Source: Pascua guehoae
Taxonomy: Eukaryota; Basidiomycota; Tremellomycetes; Trichosporonales; Trichosporonaceae
Assembly: GCA_001600415.1 (NCBI GenBank)
Contig: BCJX01000014.1
Location: 636,700-700,699, forward strand
Length of the DNA: 64,000 nucleotides
Direction: 5' to 3'
Shown here: positions 47,071 to 56,162 of the stretch, one piece after another
Layout: each line of letters opens with the position of its first letter
Position numbering within the stretch: position 1 is the first letter of the stretch
Notes under the pieces: generated by a model
What the model saw: the letters and a program-made list of their open reading frames with translations, nothing else
Told to the model about the DNA's origin: nothing
The model's database searches: none
Program-made: the position numbers and the translations under genes

Positions 47071-47714
47071 TTACTCGACGTCGCCATCGTCCCGCTGCAC
47101 GACGGGGGGGAGGGTCGGGATCGGGATGCCCGGGTAGCGCGTGAACGGCAGCGTGAATGTGGTGGGGAAGGGGTAAGGCCTCGGGGGCGCTGGGACGTCA
47201 GAATGTGTCCGTGTTCTTGTGTCTGTTCTCCTCGCCCCTCACCCCCCGCCCACCGTACTCCCGCGCGCCCTCCATTCAACATACTCCCCCTTGGCCGCTG
47301 GACACTCACGCTTGACACCATCACAGTAGCCGGCGCAGCACTTGTACCCCCCGGCCGCACCCGCCACGCACGTCGTGCTGGGCGTCAGTTTTCCCCCACT
47401 CTGCACAACACCACGGCCTTGTCTCATAGCCCGGCAGGTTTCCCAACACCCGCACGTTTCCCAACATCAGCGTGCACGTCCAGACTCACCCCCATGGACA
47501 CCACACCTTGCTCGCTACCCGTCAGCTCCATGCAAGTATACCACACAAGTACACGCTACGTACAGCAGCAGTGGCCCCCGCCGGGACCGGGACACGGCGC
47601 CCGGATGCAGCGGATGTTGCACAGCCCCGGGCGCGCGTCCGTGTACGAGTCGGCCGGGAGGGCGGCGGCGGGGAGCGCGAGGGCGGCGAGGGTGACGAGG
47701 GCGGCGAGCTTCAT
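47071..47714 (-). CDS. Small secreted Cys-rich protein with Pro-rich tail (120 residues)
   Basis: Three exons (47714-47560, 47398-47310, 47189-47071) join in frame to 120 residues. The last intron has a GTGAGT donor and a CTGACGTCCCAG acceptor; the first (GTAGCG...GCAGAG) is less canonical but is the only phase-compatible choice I found. The N-terminus MKLAALVTLAALALPAAALP is a signal peptide. Ten Cys follow (C-x3-C-x4-C, then CCC, C, CC, C), e.g. GLCNIRCIRAPC, GHCCCTGG, YKCCAGYC. The last third has no Cys and is Pro/Thr/Phe-rich (PYPFPTTFTLPF) and ends acidic. No family was recognised. Size, secretion signal and Cys content fit an effector-like or antimicrobial protein, which is inference. 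Confidence 0.7.
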
Positions 47715-48679
47715 TGTGGTGGTGGGTGGGGGTGGGTAGTAGAGGGGGTGTAGTGCAAATGAAGTAGTGCAAGTCGAGTAGTGCAAGTCGAGGAGGGCAA
47801 GTCGAGTAGCGGTACAAGTGGAGCACAATAGTGTAGGTGAGTACTGGGCAAGAGCAAAAGGACGGTGGCGAGGGCTACAGGCTTAATATGATCCCCGAGG
47901 ACCAAGGACTGAGGACCGAGGACCGACGACACAGTTCCCGAGTTAGTAACGGATGCGGGGCAACGAGGCCGCCAAGAGAACGCGCTTGAGTCTGAATCGC
48001 GGCTGTCGTCAGGGCGACGCTCGAGGCCAGACCCAGCAGCGTCGGATAAGATAAGACCCAAAGTGCCAGACTGTGTACGTGTGCGGTGGTTTGGTAGTGC
48101 CACGAGGTGTAGGGTGTAGGGCGAAGGACAGGGCTGACCTGCGCGTTGGACGGGAACAATGGTGGGTCATGTGGCCCAGCGACGTCCCGGCCACGGCACA
48201 CCGTTCCGCGCACCCTGTCCGAAGCTCGAGGCAAGCAGAGAGCTCTCGTCAACCGCAGATCTCCAAGTGTGGGCAGACTCGATACAGTTTCTTGTAAACA
48301 AGGTTGCATTACGTGGCGTACGTCACCCCGACCGAGGCGGTCACACGAGCCCTTGGTGGGGCTCCCGGTTTCATCATCCGAGGTGCCTTGGGGTGGGTTG
48401 GGTTCGATTGGACCCGAGGCGTGTAGGCCCCACCTCGGCATATGAACGGGAGCGGGTGTTCTGTGGCATAGCCCCGGGTCGTGGCAGAGGTTGGAGCTGG
48501 GTTCGAATCGGATGCTTCACTTTGTTCCTGCCACAATCGGGCAACTGGACCCAGGACTGGTTTGTGTCCGCGACAGTTGGCTAGGCCACAGTGGAGTGGT
48601 ACCCGACACTGCAAACCTCTATGGGACTGCTGGCAGACGTCCCTGCCCGCAGAGACGTTCCGTGACCCTCTCTACAGTA
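47715..48679. other. Upstream region of the Cys-rich gene and intergenic sequence
   Basis: Contains the short GTAGTGCAAGTCGA repeat near 47745-47815 in the 5' leader of the Cys-rich gene. No other gene was recognised. Confidence 0.45.
47745..47815. repeat. Short tandem repeat in the leader of the Cys-rich gene
   Basis: Four to five imperfect copies of a 15-17 base unit, AGTAGTGCAAGTCG. Confidence 0.75.
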
Positions 48680-48759
48680 CAGGTGCGTCCGGAAAGTCGT
48701 GGGACTGCGACGCGCTCGAGCCTCACAGTGGCAGTCTCACGACTTTCCGAACACACCTG
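48680..48759. mobile_element. Inverted-repeat element, copy B (80-bp MITE-like, Tc1/mariner type)
   Basis: Two 28-base terminal inverted repeats (left 48680-48707, starting CAGGTGCGTCCGGAAAGTCG; right 48732-48759) with three mismatches flank a 24-base centre containing GCGCTCGAGCC. The element is bounded by TA on both sides (48678-48679, 48760-48761), the target duplication of the Tc1/mariner/IS630 superfamily. It has no coding capacity and could fold into a long hairpin. Confidence 0.75.
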
Positions 48760-50037
48760 TACATCTTGCGTCGGCCACTAGCCTAGACACATCCCACCTC
48801 GACGGACCATGGGGCATAGCTGCTCCGCACGCGTCCTCGGCCGCCTCATCGCTAGTATCTGAAGTTTAAAATCCTACTGTCGACCCATCTCTGGTATGGT
48901 GACAGCACAGCTTGACAGCGAAACCATGCTAACCTAACAACTCACGGTCGTGTCCCCCATTGCGTCCATGCTTATTCCACAACGTGTGCAGCATCAGGTG
49001 TGTCCTGGCTCGAGTGCTTGGCCAGATGGGCAGCAAAGTGGCTCTGGCATGCTCTCAACTCCTCTCATCACTAATTGCACCAACAGCTCGAAACCCTGCA
49101 TTACGAGGACAACTATTCACACATGCAATTCTTGGAAGAACCGCCAACGGTCTGTCGAGGATGACTGCACTTGTGCTTACGACCTCGCCAGCTTTCCAAA
49201 GTGACCCAGTTAGGGAACGGCTCTCGGTCGCTCCCTGCTCGTGGTGAGGTCACTGAACTGAATACACTTCGCCGACAGGCTAGCTAACAATTACTTCTTG
49301 TGTCATGCACCCAGACACCGAGACAATTCACGCGACTCAAAAGCCGAACCACGCGCCTACGCCCTTGGTGAACCTGTACCTCCCACCACCACACATTTAT
49401 GAACCGCTATCAAAATGGGTCAGGGATGTGAGAAACGGTGCACAGGACGCCACAACAACCCCCAGCCGGAACAGCTTTTGTCCACGCGTCAAGCCATCGG
49501 CTGGTCTGCGGCACGTCTGGAGCGTTGGCTGGAACCTGGAACCTGCTCCCAACGAGTATGTCTTTTGTCTTCTCTCAAGCCCCAGGGCCCATCGTTTGAC
49601 ATGGCATTGTCATGCAGACTGCGGATGTCACCGCCTTGGTAAGTGGACGGAATGTGGGTATCTTATCACCTGACGTCATCGCGGGTGGATGACTTTTGTG
49701 GCTTGAGTGGGGCCCTATTATTTGTCGGTTGGCCGAGAGCGAGACGCAAAGTGGATCGGGGGGTCACATGAGCTCGTCTGCTCACTCTCTACTCTCACTA
49801 CTGGATCCCTGCAGGTTTCTTCTCGTCAACAAGAGCTGGTCATACCAAGCCTAAAGACAGAACATTCGCGGGGGCCCTTCTGGCGCTAAATAACAAAGCT
49901 CTACCCGAACAGCGGCCGAAGGTCGGTGGCGAAGTCAGTTGCTCGCCCTGCCCGCACTTTCCATACCGGCAACGGAATTCCACCCACAGATGTAGGATTG
50001 TGTACAGTACTATTGTAGCGTCGGAGAGTTGTAGCGA
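48760..50037. other. 1.3-kb intergenic region
   Basis: No supported gene. Promoter of the lectin gene at the end. Confidence 0.4.
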
Positions 50038-50060
50038 CGCGAGCGAGCGAGCGAGCGAGC
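50038..50060. repeat. GAGC tetranucleotide microsatellite
   Basis: About five GAGC/GCGA units, upstream of the lectin gene. Confidence 0.8.
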
Positions 50061-50243
50061 TGCTGTCGTCATGTGACCCAACACCGATCGCGCACGGATC
50101 TGCCTGCCTGGCCTTCGCATACACCAGATTTCTCGCACCAAAAATCGACGCCTTATGAGTCGGGTCTCGCTCGCTCGCTTCCTCCTTTCATCCTTTCCAC
50201 CAAACCTTCTCCTATCGCCACCCTCCAAACGACCGCTCTCACC

Positions 50244-50987
50244 ATGCTCGCGCTCGCCCTCGTCCTCCAGGCGACTCTGGCCGTCCTCGCGCTCGCCCAG
50301 GGCGATCCCATCACCTGGTCGACGCCGCACTGGACCGCACTCAACCCCACGACCAACACGGGGACGGTCTACAACAAGTGCCTCGACGTGCGCGGGGGAC
50401 ACTTTGCCAACGGCACACCCGTCCAGATGTGAGCACTAGCGTGGGGGTGTGTGGGGGAGGGGCAGGAGAGTGCGCATCGGGGCTTAGTTGTTAGCGAGCA
50501 CACTGACTGATCCCCAGCTACGACTGCAACGGCACGCCGGCGCAGAACTGGACGTTTGCACTGCAGATCAACGGGCCCATTCGCGTCACGGGCACCGACT
50601 TTTGTCTCGACGCCGGCAGCAGTGCGTCTCTAGCCCAGTCCAACCACAGAGCATCTTGCCAGAGTGGGACTGACGCGCGCAGACCAGTGGGACGGCCAGG
50701 GGATGAAGATCTGGCAGTGCTACGAGGGCCTGTCGCAGCAGACGTGGTGGGTCGACAACCGCGGCCCTATCAAGCTCGCCCACTCGAGTAAGTATTCCAA
50801 TCGTGTAGCCGGAAGGCAGACAGTGTCCCCGTCTACCCTGCTGACATGCCCAGATGTCTGCCTCGACCTCACGGACGGCAAGCTGGACAACGGCAAGGTC
50901 ACGCAGCAGTGGCAGTGCTTTGCCAACAACAACAACCAGAGGTGGTACCCCAACGTTTGCAAGGACCGCACCTGCTACCTCTCGTAA
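50244..50987 (+). CDS. Secreted ricin B-type lectin (beta-trefoil, CBM13-like)
   Basis: Four exons (50244-50428, 50518-50621, 50683-50787, 50854-50987) give 175 residues. Donors GTGAGC, GTGCGT and GTAAGT, and acceptors preceded by CTGAC-type branch sites, support each junction. A signal peptide (MLALALVLQATLAVLALAQG) is followed by one beta-trefoil: CLDVRGG ... QNWTF, FCLDAGS ... QQTWWV and VCLDLTDG ... QRWYP, the CLD...QxW repeat of ricin-B lectins. Each intron falls just before or after such a block. Known fungal members bind galactose- or GalNAc-type glycans; which sugar is unknown here. There is no catalytic domain, so this is a lone lectin. Confidence 0.88.
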
Positions 50988-51375
50988 GAGTGCGGCTGCG
51001 CGCCGCGAAGCAATGGGCAACGATGGACAATAACGATGGACAATGAGGTGGACGGCTAGCTGAACAGAGTCCACCATAGGCACGGCATTCATAATGAACA
51101 GTGATGCAAGGTTTGTAAACGCCTGACCTGTCTGATCATTTGGCGGCCCAATCTTAGCCTTGAAGCAAGCAAGAACTGTGAACTCGTCATTCGCGCTGCA
51201 CTTGATGGGCCTGTCACCAAATGGAAGTTGCTTGGGGACGCTCTGACGGGTTCACACCTGCACTTGCTCTCTCCCCCAGTACTTAATATGTTGCCCTCGA
51301 GCTGGCTTGTCGCAGTTCTCATCTATCTCATCTAGGGCTACACGACATTGTGGTACTCTACAATTTGCCTACTAG
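50988..51375. other. Intergenic between lectin gene and PD-(D/E)XK-like gene (convergent)
   Basis: Short 3' flanks only; nothing recognised. Confidence 0.5.
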
Positions 51376-52963
51376 CTAGCACACCATTCCTGTCCGACCA
51401 GCGGACGGAAAGTGATAGCGCGGAACCCGCGCGTTCGGCTGGGGACGAACATGCGGCTGCTTCTGCTGCGGTAATGCCATCCGGGCGAGTGCAGTGTTGG
51501 CCAGAGTGGGTTTGGCAGTGACCTTGCTGATTTCGGCCGCGATGATCTTGTCCATTTCTTGGGGGGTGACGAGCTGGAGGCGATACATGTCGAGCAGAGC
51601 GGGTACCCATTCGGACGCAGACGGGGGGCCGTCGTCGTAGTCGTCACGCCGGAACCAACGCCAAGGGAAGAGGACGTTGAGGACGCGGCGTTTCTTCTTG
51701 GGAGCAGACCTTGTCGACTTGCGCGCCTTGCGATCGCCCGAGGTGGGGGGTGGACCGGGCTGTCTTTTGGGATGCTGAACTCTTGGTCTGTTTCGCACGA
51801 CCCTTGACGTTACCGCCGCTGCCCCCCGCACCTCCATTGGGACCGGGTGGGGGTTTTCCGGCCCGGGTGTTTTTCGGTTTCCGGCGGGCGTCGTGCGACT
51901 TTTTCGCCCACTTATTGACCTTGAGGGAGGCAGCGTCCACCTGTCCATCGGTGTTGAACGACACGTTTGCCGTCTTGGTTCCAGAAGTGGTTGTAGCGTA
52001 CTGCCAGGGCTGGCCTGGGTGATTCTCCCTCGCAGAACGCATGCGCGAACTGAGGATAGCACCCTGGGCGTACGTTTCGCGGTAGATTTTGAACTCGGAT
52101 TCGATGATGCGGCATGTCGAAGTATCGAAAAAGTCGTGCGGGGGGCCGTGATCCCAGATCTCCGAGTCCTCGAGTTGGCGAATGGTCTTCACTCGACCAC
52201 GCTCCCTCGCCGCAACGTTGGTATGGACCTCGACAGAAAGTGTGTTGTTGCTCATATGGAGGCGCTGAAACTTGGAATTTACGACAGCGAGGGCCAGTCG
52301 TGTGTTGACCATGTGATGGGCACCGGCGAGATACCATGCCGCCTGGTAGAAGCACTCCCGCCACACCGCATTGAATGGCCCTGGGAGGGTGTTCTTTGGA
52401 GGTCGCAGAAGTTTAAACTCCGCTAGTACACCGACGATGCCCGTCTCATCGTGGTACAACATGAGGTCGGGTGTCTTCATGTCGATAATACTGGCGTCTG
52501 AGAGGTATTAGCCCCAGGAAGTTGTCAGAGGATCATACGGGAAAGGAGGCTTGGAGGCTTTGCGGGTGGGGGAAGACTTGCAACGCTTCTCAGCCTGAAC
52601 CACTTCATCGAAATACCTCTTATGAAGGTCACTCTCTAGCCACCGCTCCCTCGCATCGGGACCGAGTTCGTCGAGTGAGACATCGGTTTCGAGGGTCAAC
52701 TCAACTTCTGCGAGCAGAGCGGAAAGCATGACGCGATTAGCAGAGCGGAGGGCGTTCTCCTTTGTTTCTGCTTGGGCGGCCCGAAAAGGTGATCCTAAAA
52801 ACTTCGCGTACAAGGTTTGTAGTCTCTGCACATTTTCGTGGTCGAGTGCTGATGTTCGTTCTTGCCAAGCAAACATATCCATCGTCTCAGTGCTGGGATA
52901 AATGGGGTCAGCCACTGTCCTTGGGGCGTTCAATGGAATGGTGTAGGTGGGCTGGCGGGACAT
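51376..52963 (-). CDS. PD-(D/E)XK-like family protein, unknown function (about 501 residues)
   Basis: Exon 1 (52963-52539) joins exon 2 (from 52490) through a 48-base intron (GTATGA...GACGCCAG). Near 51808-51775 the frame changes. A 34-base intron with a weak GTCAAG donor and GTTCAG acceptor restores it, but a frameshift is equally possible. The central block is IIDMKTPDLMLYH ... GVLAEFKLLRP: Pro149-Asp150, then Glu166-x-Lys168 about 16 residues on, in a hydrophobic strand context. This is the core pattern of PD-(D/E)XK nucleases (inference from motif only). Then come ECFYQAAWYLAGAHH and TRLALAVVNSKFQRLH, shared with the paralogue at 53553 and the pseudogene at 1150. A basic linker (KPKNTRAGKPPPG) and a C-terminal helix (MYRLQLVTPQEMDKIIAAEI), also shared, follow. 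TATA is at 53008-53015. Confidence 0.65.
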
Positions 52964-53552
52964 AGTTGTTCGATTGACGGGACAGTACAGTACAATCTCA
53001 CCCTGTGTTTATATAGCGTTAACTGAGCTCCCAGAAAGTTCATGACAATACTGTGACCCCTTTCACTGCGACTTTGAACTTTACTGAGACAGATGCGAGG
53101 TGAAATGGGGAAAAGTGTGTACAGGAACAGTTTGGGTGAAAGCTACACCGACAGAAAACTGTTACCCCTTAAGCTCCTTACAGAAAGCACAAGGGGCAAG
53201 GATGGGGATGAAAGAGGAGGAAGAAAAAGGGGGGTGGGGGAGGGAGGGGGCTGGGCAGGGGGGCAGGGGTATGGCGATGACGGGAGACGGGAGGGGTTGG
53301 ACAGAGTTTTGTCACGTGATACAAGTCATACACAACCCCCCAACTCCACCACTGGCCTGCATCCAACCACCGACTCCAACCCGCCAGTATGTCATCTCTT
53401 TCCCATCAATCCTCACATCACATCAATCCTCGCATCACATCAATACATTGGGCATTGCACCTATCCCGGTCGCTGCCGCGCATAGATATCTTCCCACGCC
53501 TCTACCGTCCTGCACGTCGACATTGCACTGTCCTATACGCCTTCAGCTCCAC
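52964..53552. promoter_or_regulatory. Divergent promoter region of the two paralogues
   Basis: 589 bases between the two start codons. A minus-strand TATATAAA lies at 53008-53015, 45 bases before the minus gene's ATG. On the plus side the region has a G-rich tract (53215-53275) and repeated CACATCAATCCTC units (53404-53440). Confidence 0.6.
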
Positions 53553-54911
53553 ATGACCACCTTGGTCGAATTCCGCAACCGCATCCCGCCATGGAACAAC
53601 TCCACGCTGCTCACTTTCGTGAGGAGCATGAAGATGACTTTTCGGAAAGGACCACGCACAGATGACGCTTTTCTACTCGACGTGGCCATTGGCGGTCGAC
53701 GTGTCCGTGGGTCGAGAAGCCTCTGGCAAACGACCTCGACACTACTTCACGTAGTCATGACTATCGGCGGACAAGTTGACTTCATTGAGATTGACAACTA
53801 CTACTGCTTGGGTCCTCCGCCTCAACCACCCATCGCGCTGGTGCCGGTGCCTGACAATGACGAATACGGCTGGGGACCATATCGTCAAACTCGTGAGCTG
53901 TGGTTGAAGTGCCCACTCTTCGGCCCCGATCTCGACGACGAGTTTGTTCATCGTTGGCAGACCTCACGGTTGTTCATCGGTGTTGGCACAATGACCGGTC
54001 CTTGCCTTCTCAGCCTCAGTGTGCAGTTCCACATGACCAATCCCGAAGCCTCCCCCGACGAACTCGCCCTCGGAACACGATACGCCCTCGTCTTGTCCGC
54101 CTGGTCTCTCGCAGCCACTAACTGGCAATGTGGGAACAGGCTGGGCATGGCGGTACTCAACACGTCGTTTTCGCGGCTCCTAATCGTCAATGAGTCAGGA
54201 CGCGACGTTCTTGTCGTCGAGCATGGCAGCGTTGGCGACAGCCCCACCGAAGAGGAGCACGACGTCGACATTCTACACCTGGGCGCGACACACTCGCTGG
54301 CGCACAACTATTTGCCCGACCCCGATGGCGAGGCCGACCGCACAGAGTTCGGTGTATACTGGGATACGTATATTCACGCATTCGACGTCGCTGCACCATG
54401 GGAAGAAGCGGCGGGACGCATCGAGGAGCAGCAGCTGGCCGAGTGGAGATTGGCCAACACGAGCGTCAACGAGTGTGGTGGGGGCGACAACGAACAGGAG
54501 GACGAGGATGAGGAAGGGAACGAGGATGAGGGCGACAGGAGCGAGGATGTGGACATGAGCGAAGACATCGAGGACATCGACAGCGAGGACCAGGACGTCG
54601 ACGCCGACGATGGCGATGAGATCGGCGAGGACAGCGAGGACAACGACAATGGCGACAACGACAACGATCAGGACGGATATGATAGCGAGACGACCTCTTC
54701 CCAAGCGTCGACCCATCTCAGCGACTTTGATTGGGACCTTGGCAAGGACCGATACAGCGACATTCCACACCTTCTCGTCTCCCTCGGACGCATGTTCCCC
54801 CAGTACCGGATTGTCTCTCCGGCGCGGATGGCCGAGCTCATCGAGCGCGAGCTCCCGACCGGCAACGGCGTCGGGGCCACCGCCAACCCTGGAGCCAATG
54901 TCAACGAGTAG
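53553..54911 (+). CDS. Paralogue of the PD-(D/E)XK-like protein with acidic region, motif lost
   Basis: Single exon of 452 residues. I start at ATG 53553 (MTTLVEFRNR); the frame is open for 450 bases upstream but that part is low-complexity. Residues 176-215 (YALVLSAWSLAATNWQCG, NRLGMAVLNTSFSRLL) and 408-434 (SLGRMFPQYRIVSPARMAEL) align with the minus-strand neighbour. At the positions of its Pro-Asp and Glu-x-Lys this protein has TSRLF (137-141) and SVQFH (156-160), so the putative catalytic residues are absent. Residues 307-378 are almost only Asp, Glu, Asn, Ser and Gly (e.g. NEQEDEDEEGNEDEGD). Head-to-head placement suggests an inverted duplication followed by divergence. An acidic tail might mimic nucleic acid or bind histones, but that is speculation. 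Confidence 0.7.
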   Translation: MTTLVEFRNRIPPWNNSTLLTFVRSMKMTFRKGPRTDDAFLLDVAIGGRRVRGSRSLWQTTSTLLHVVMTIGGQVDFIEIDNYYCLGPPPQPPIALVPVPDNDEYGWGPYRQTRELWLKCPLFGPDLDDEFVHRWQTSRLFIGVGTMTGPCLLSLSVQFHMTNPEASPDELALGTRYALVLSAWSLAATNWQCGNRLGMAVLNTSFSRLLIVNESGRDVLVVEHGSVGDSPTEEEHDVDILHLGATHSLAHNYLPDPDGEADRTEFGVYWDTYIHAFDVAAPWEEAAGRIEEQQLAEWRLANTSVNECGGGDNEQEDEDEEGNEDEGDRSEDVDMSEDIEDIDSEDQDVDADDGDEIGEDSEDNDNGDNDNDQDGYDSETTSSQASTHLSDFDWDLGKDRYSDIPHLLVSLGRMFPQYRIVSPARMAELIERELPTGNGVGATANPGANVNE

Positions 54912-56162
54912 TTGTAGGACGTGCACCTTTCCTATCTACCACGGTGTAGCTTCGAGTGTGTAACATAGCATGTAGCATGGAACCTCTGCATTATGGCCCA
55001 GATAGCAGCCTCGCATTCGCGGTGTCATTTCCCTTTTGTACAGCGGTTATTTCAACACAATGTGCCATGTCGTCCAGCATGCTGTTAAGTGGTGATCGAC
55101 GCGTAAATCATCCACCTCTCGTCACCTTACTTTCGCTTAGCATTAGCCTTCTTGAACACTCGACCGAGCAACCTAGAACCTTGATTGGTGGAGAAACTCG
55201 ACCATGTGACGGCAAGAAAAAGAAACGAAATGTAGGTCTACTCGATTGTCGTAGAGGCTCGTAAGTGCGCACTGTGGCTCTAATAGCTGACAATGACAGA
55301 CTCTTCATTGAGGATTGAGCAGACGGGGTGGGTCAGCAGCAACATGGAGCAGGATTTTCCGTTGGGTATCGCGCAGAGTTTGCAACCGTCGGAATTCTGT
55401 TCGCGTGCTTGCAACCCTCCGTAAGCTGTCGGGGCAGGTGCCTAGCCCGAGCGACGAAGCCGACAGCGCGAAATTGATTGCAACAACAAAGGCGCCACGC
55501 GTCCTGACGCGTTTCCTTGCACCGCCGTGAAGGGGACTGTCTACTGATGAACCCCCATCCCCCTTGCTCCACATGTATTATTAACCCCTGGTGGAAGCTG
55601 TGCAAAAGGTCCCGCGGCCGAGAACCGAGGGAGCATTACCTAACTGGGCAATGGTTTCCAGACTTTTTTGCCTAATGCACTGCCTCGATTGAACGCGGGT
55701 GGCGGGGTCAGAAGGTCATCCTTGAAGCTGTTCAAGGGGAGCGCGCGGGGCTGCGACGTTAGAGGTAGGTTGAAACGACGGGACCAAGGGGTGCCTGCAG
55801 TGCAGGGAGCAAGCCGCGCCTACACCGCCAGAGCTACAACCCACAAGAAGTATCCCCCGCGACTTTAGACTCTGAACCCGTTTTAAGGAGTGACACGCCA
55901 GGGGATCTGTTGCATTCATGTTGCAGCTCTTGAGCGCCCCGACGTCGCCTGCCTGCGCTAACCCCAACAAGCCGACGGCGAGAGCAGCATACCTGATGTA
56001 CTTACGTGAACCCAGCCTGGGACTGACAGACCCATCCACCACCGAGCATGCTGGGCCCAGTTGTTTTCTCTCTCTTTCTCATTTTCTCTGTACCATAACA
56101 TCCATTCTCGACCAGTTTGACACGACGACCAACGACCCCACGCACGCCAGCACGCCGGCGCC
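54912..56162. other. 1.25-kb intergenic region
   Basis: No gene supported. A minus-strand frame at 55716-56042 begins with a hydrophobic stretch but has no splice or homology support. The end is a CT-rich promoter/leader (56060-56100). Confidence 0.45.

Noticed and set aside
48500..48530. B-box-like GGGTTCGAATC
   Set aside because: The flanking bases do not pair into a T-arm and no acceptor stem exists.
55716..56042. Minus-strand frame with a hydrophobic stretch and some Cys, possibly a small secreted protein
   Set aside because: The hydrophobic part is not at the N-terminus, no processing site or conserved Cys pattern is seen, and it overlaps the upstream region of the giant gene.
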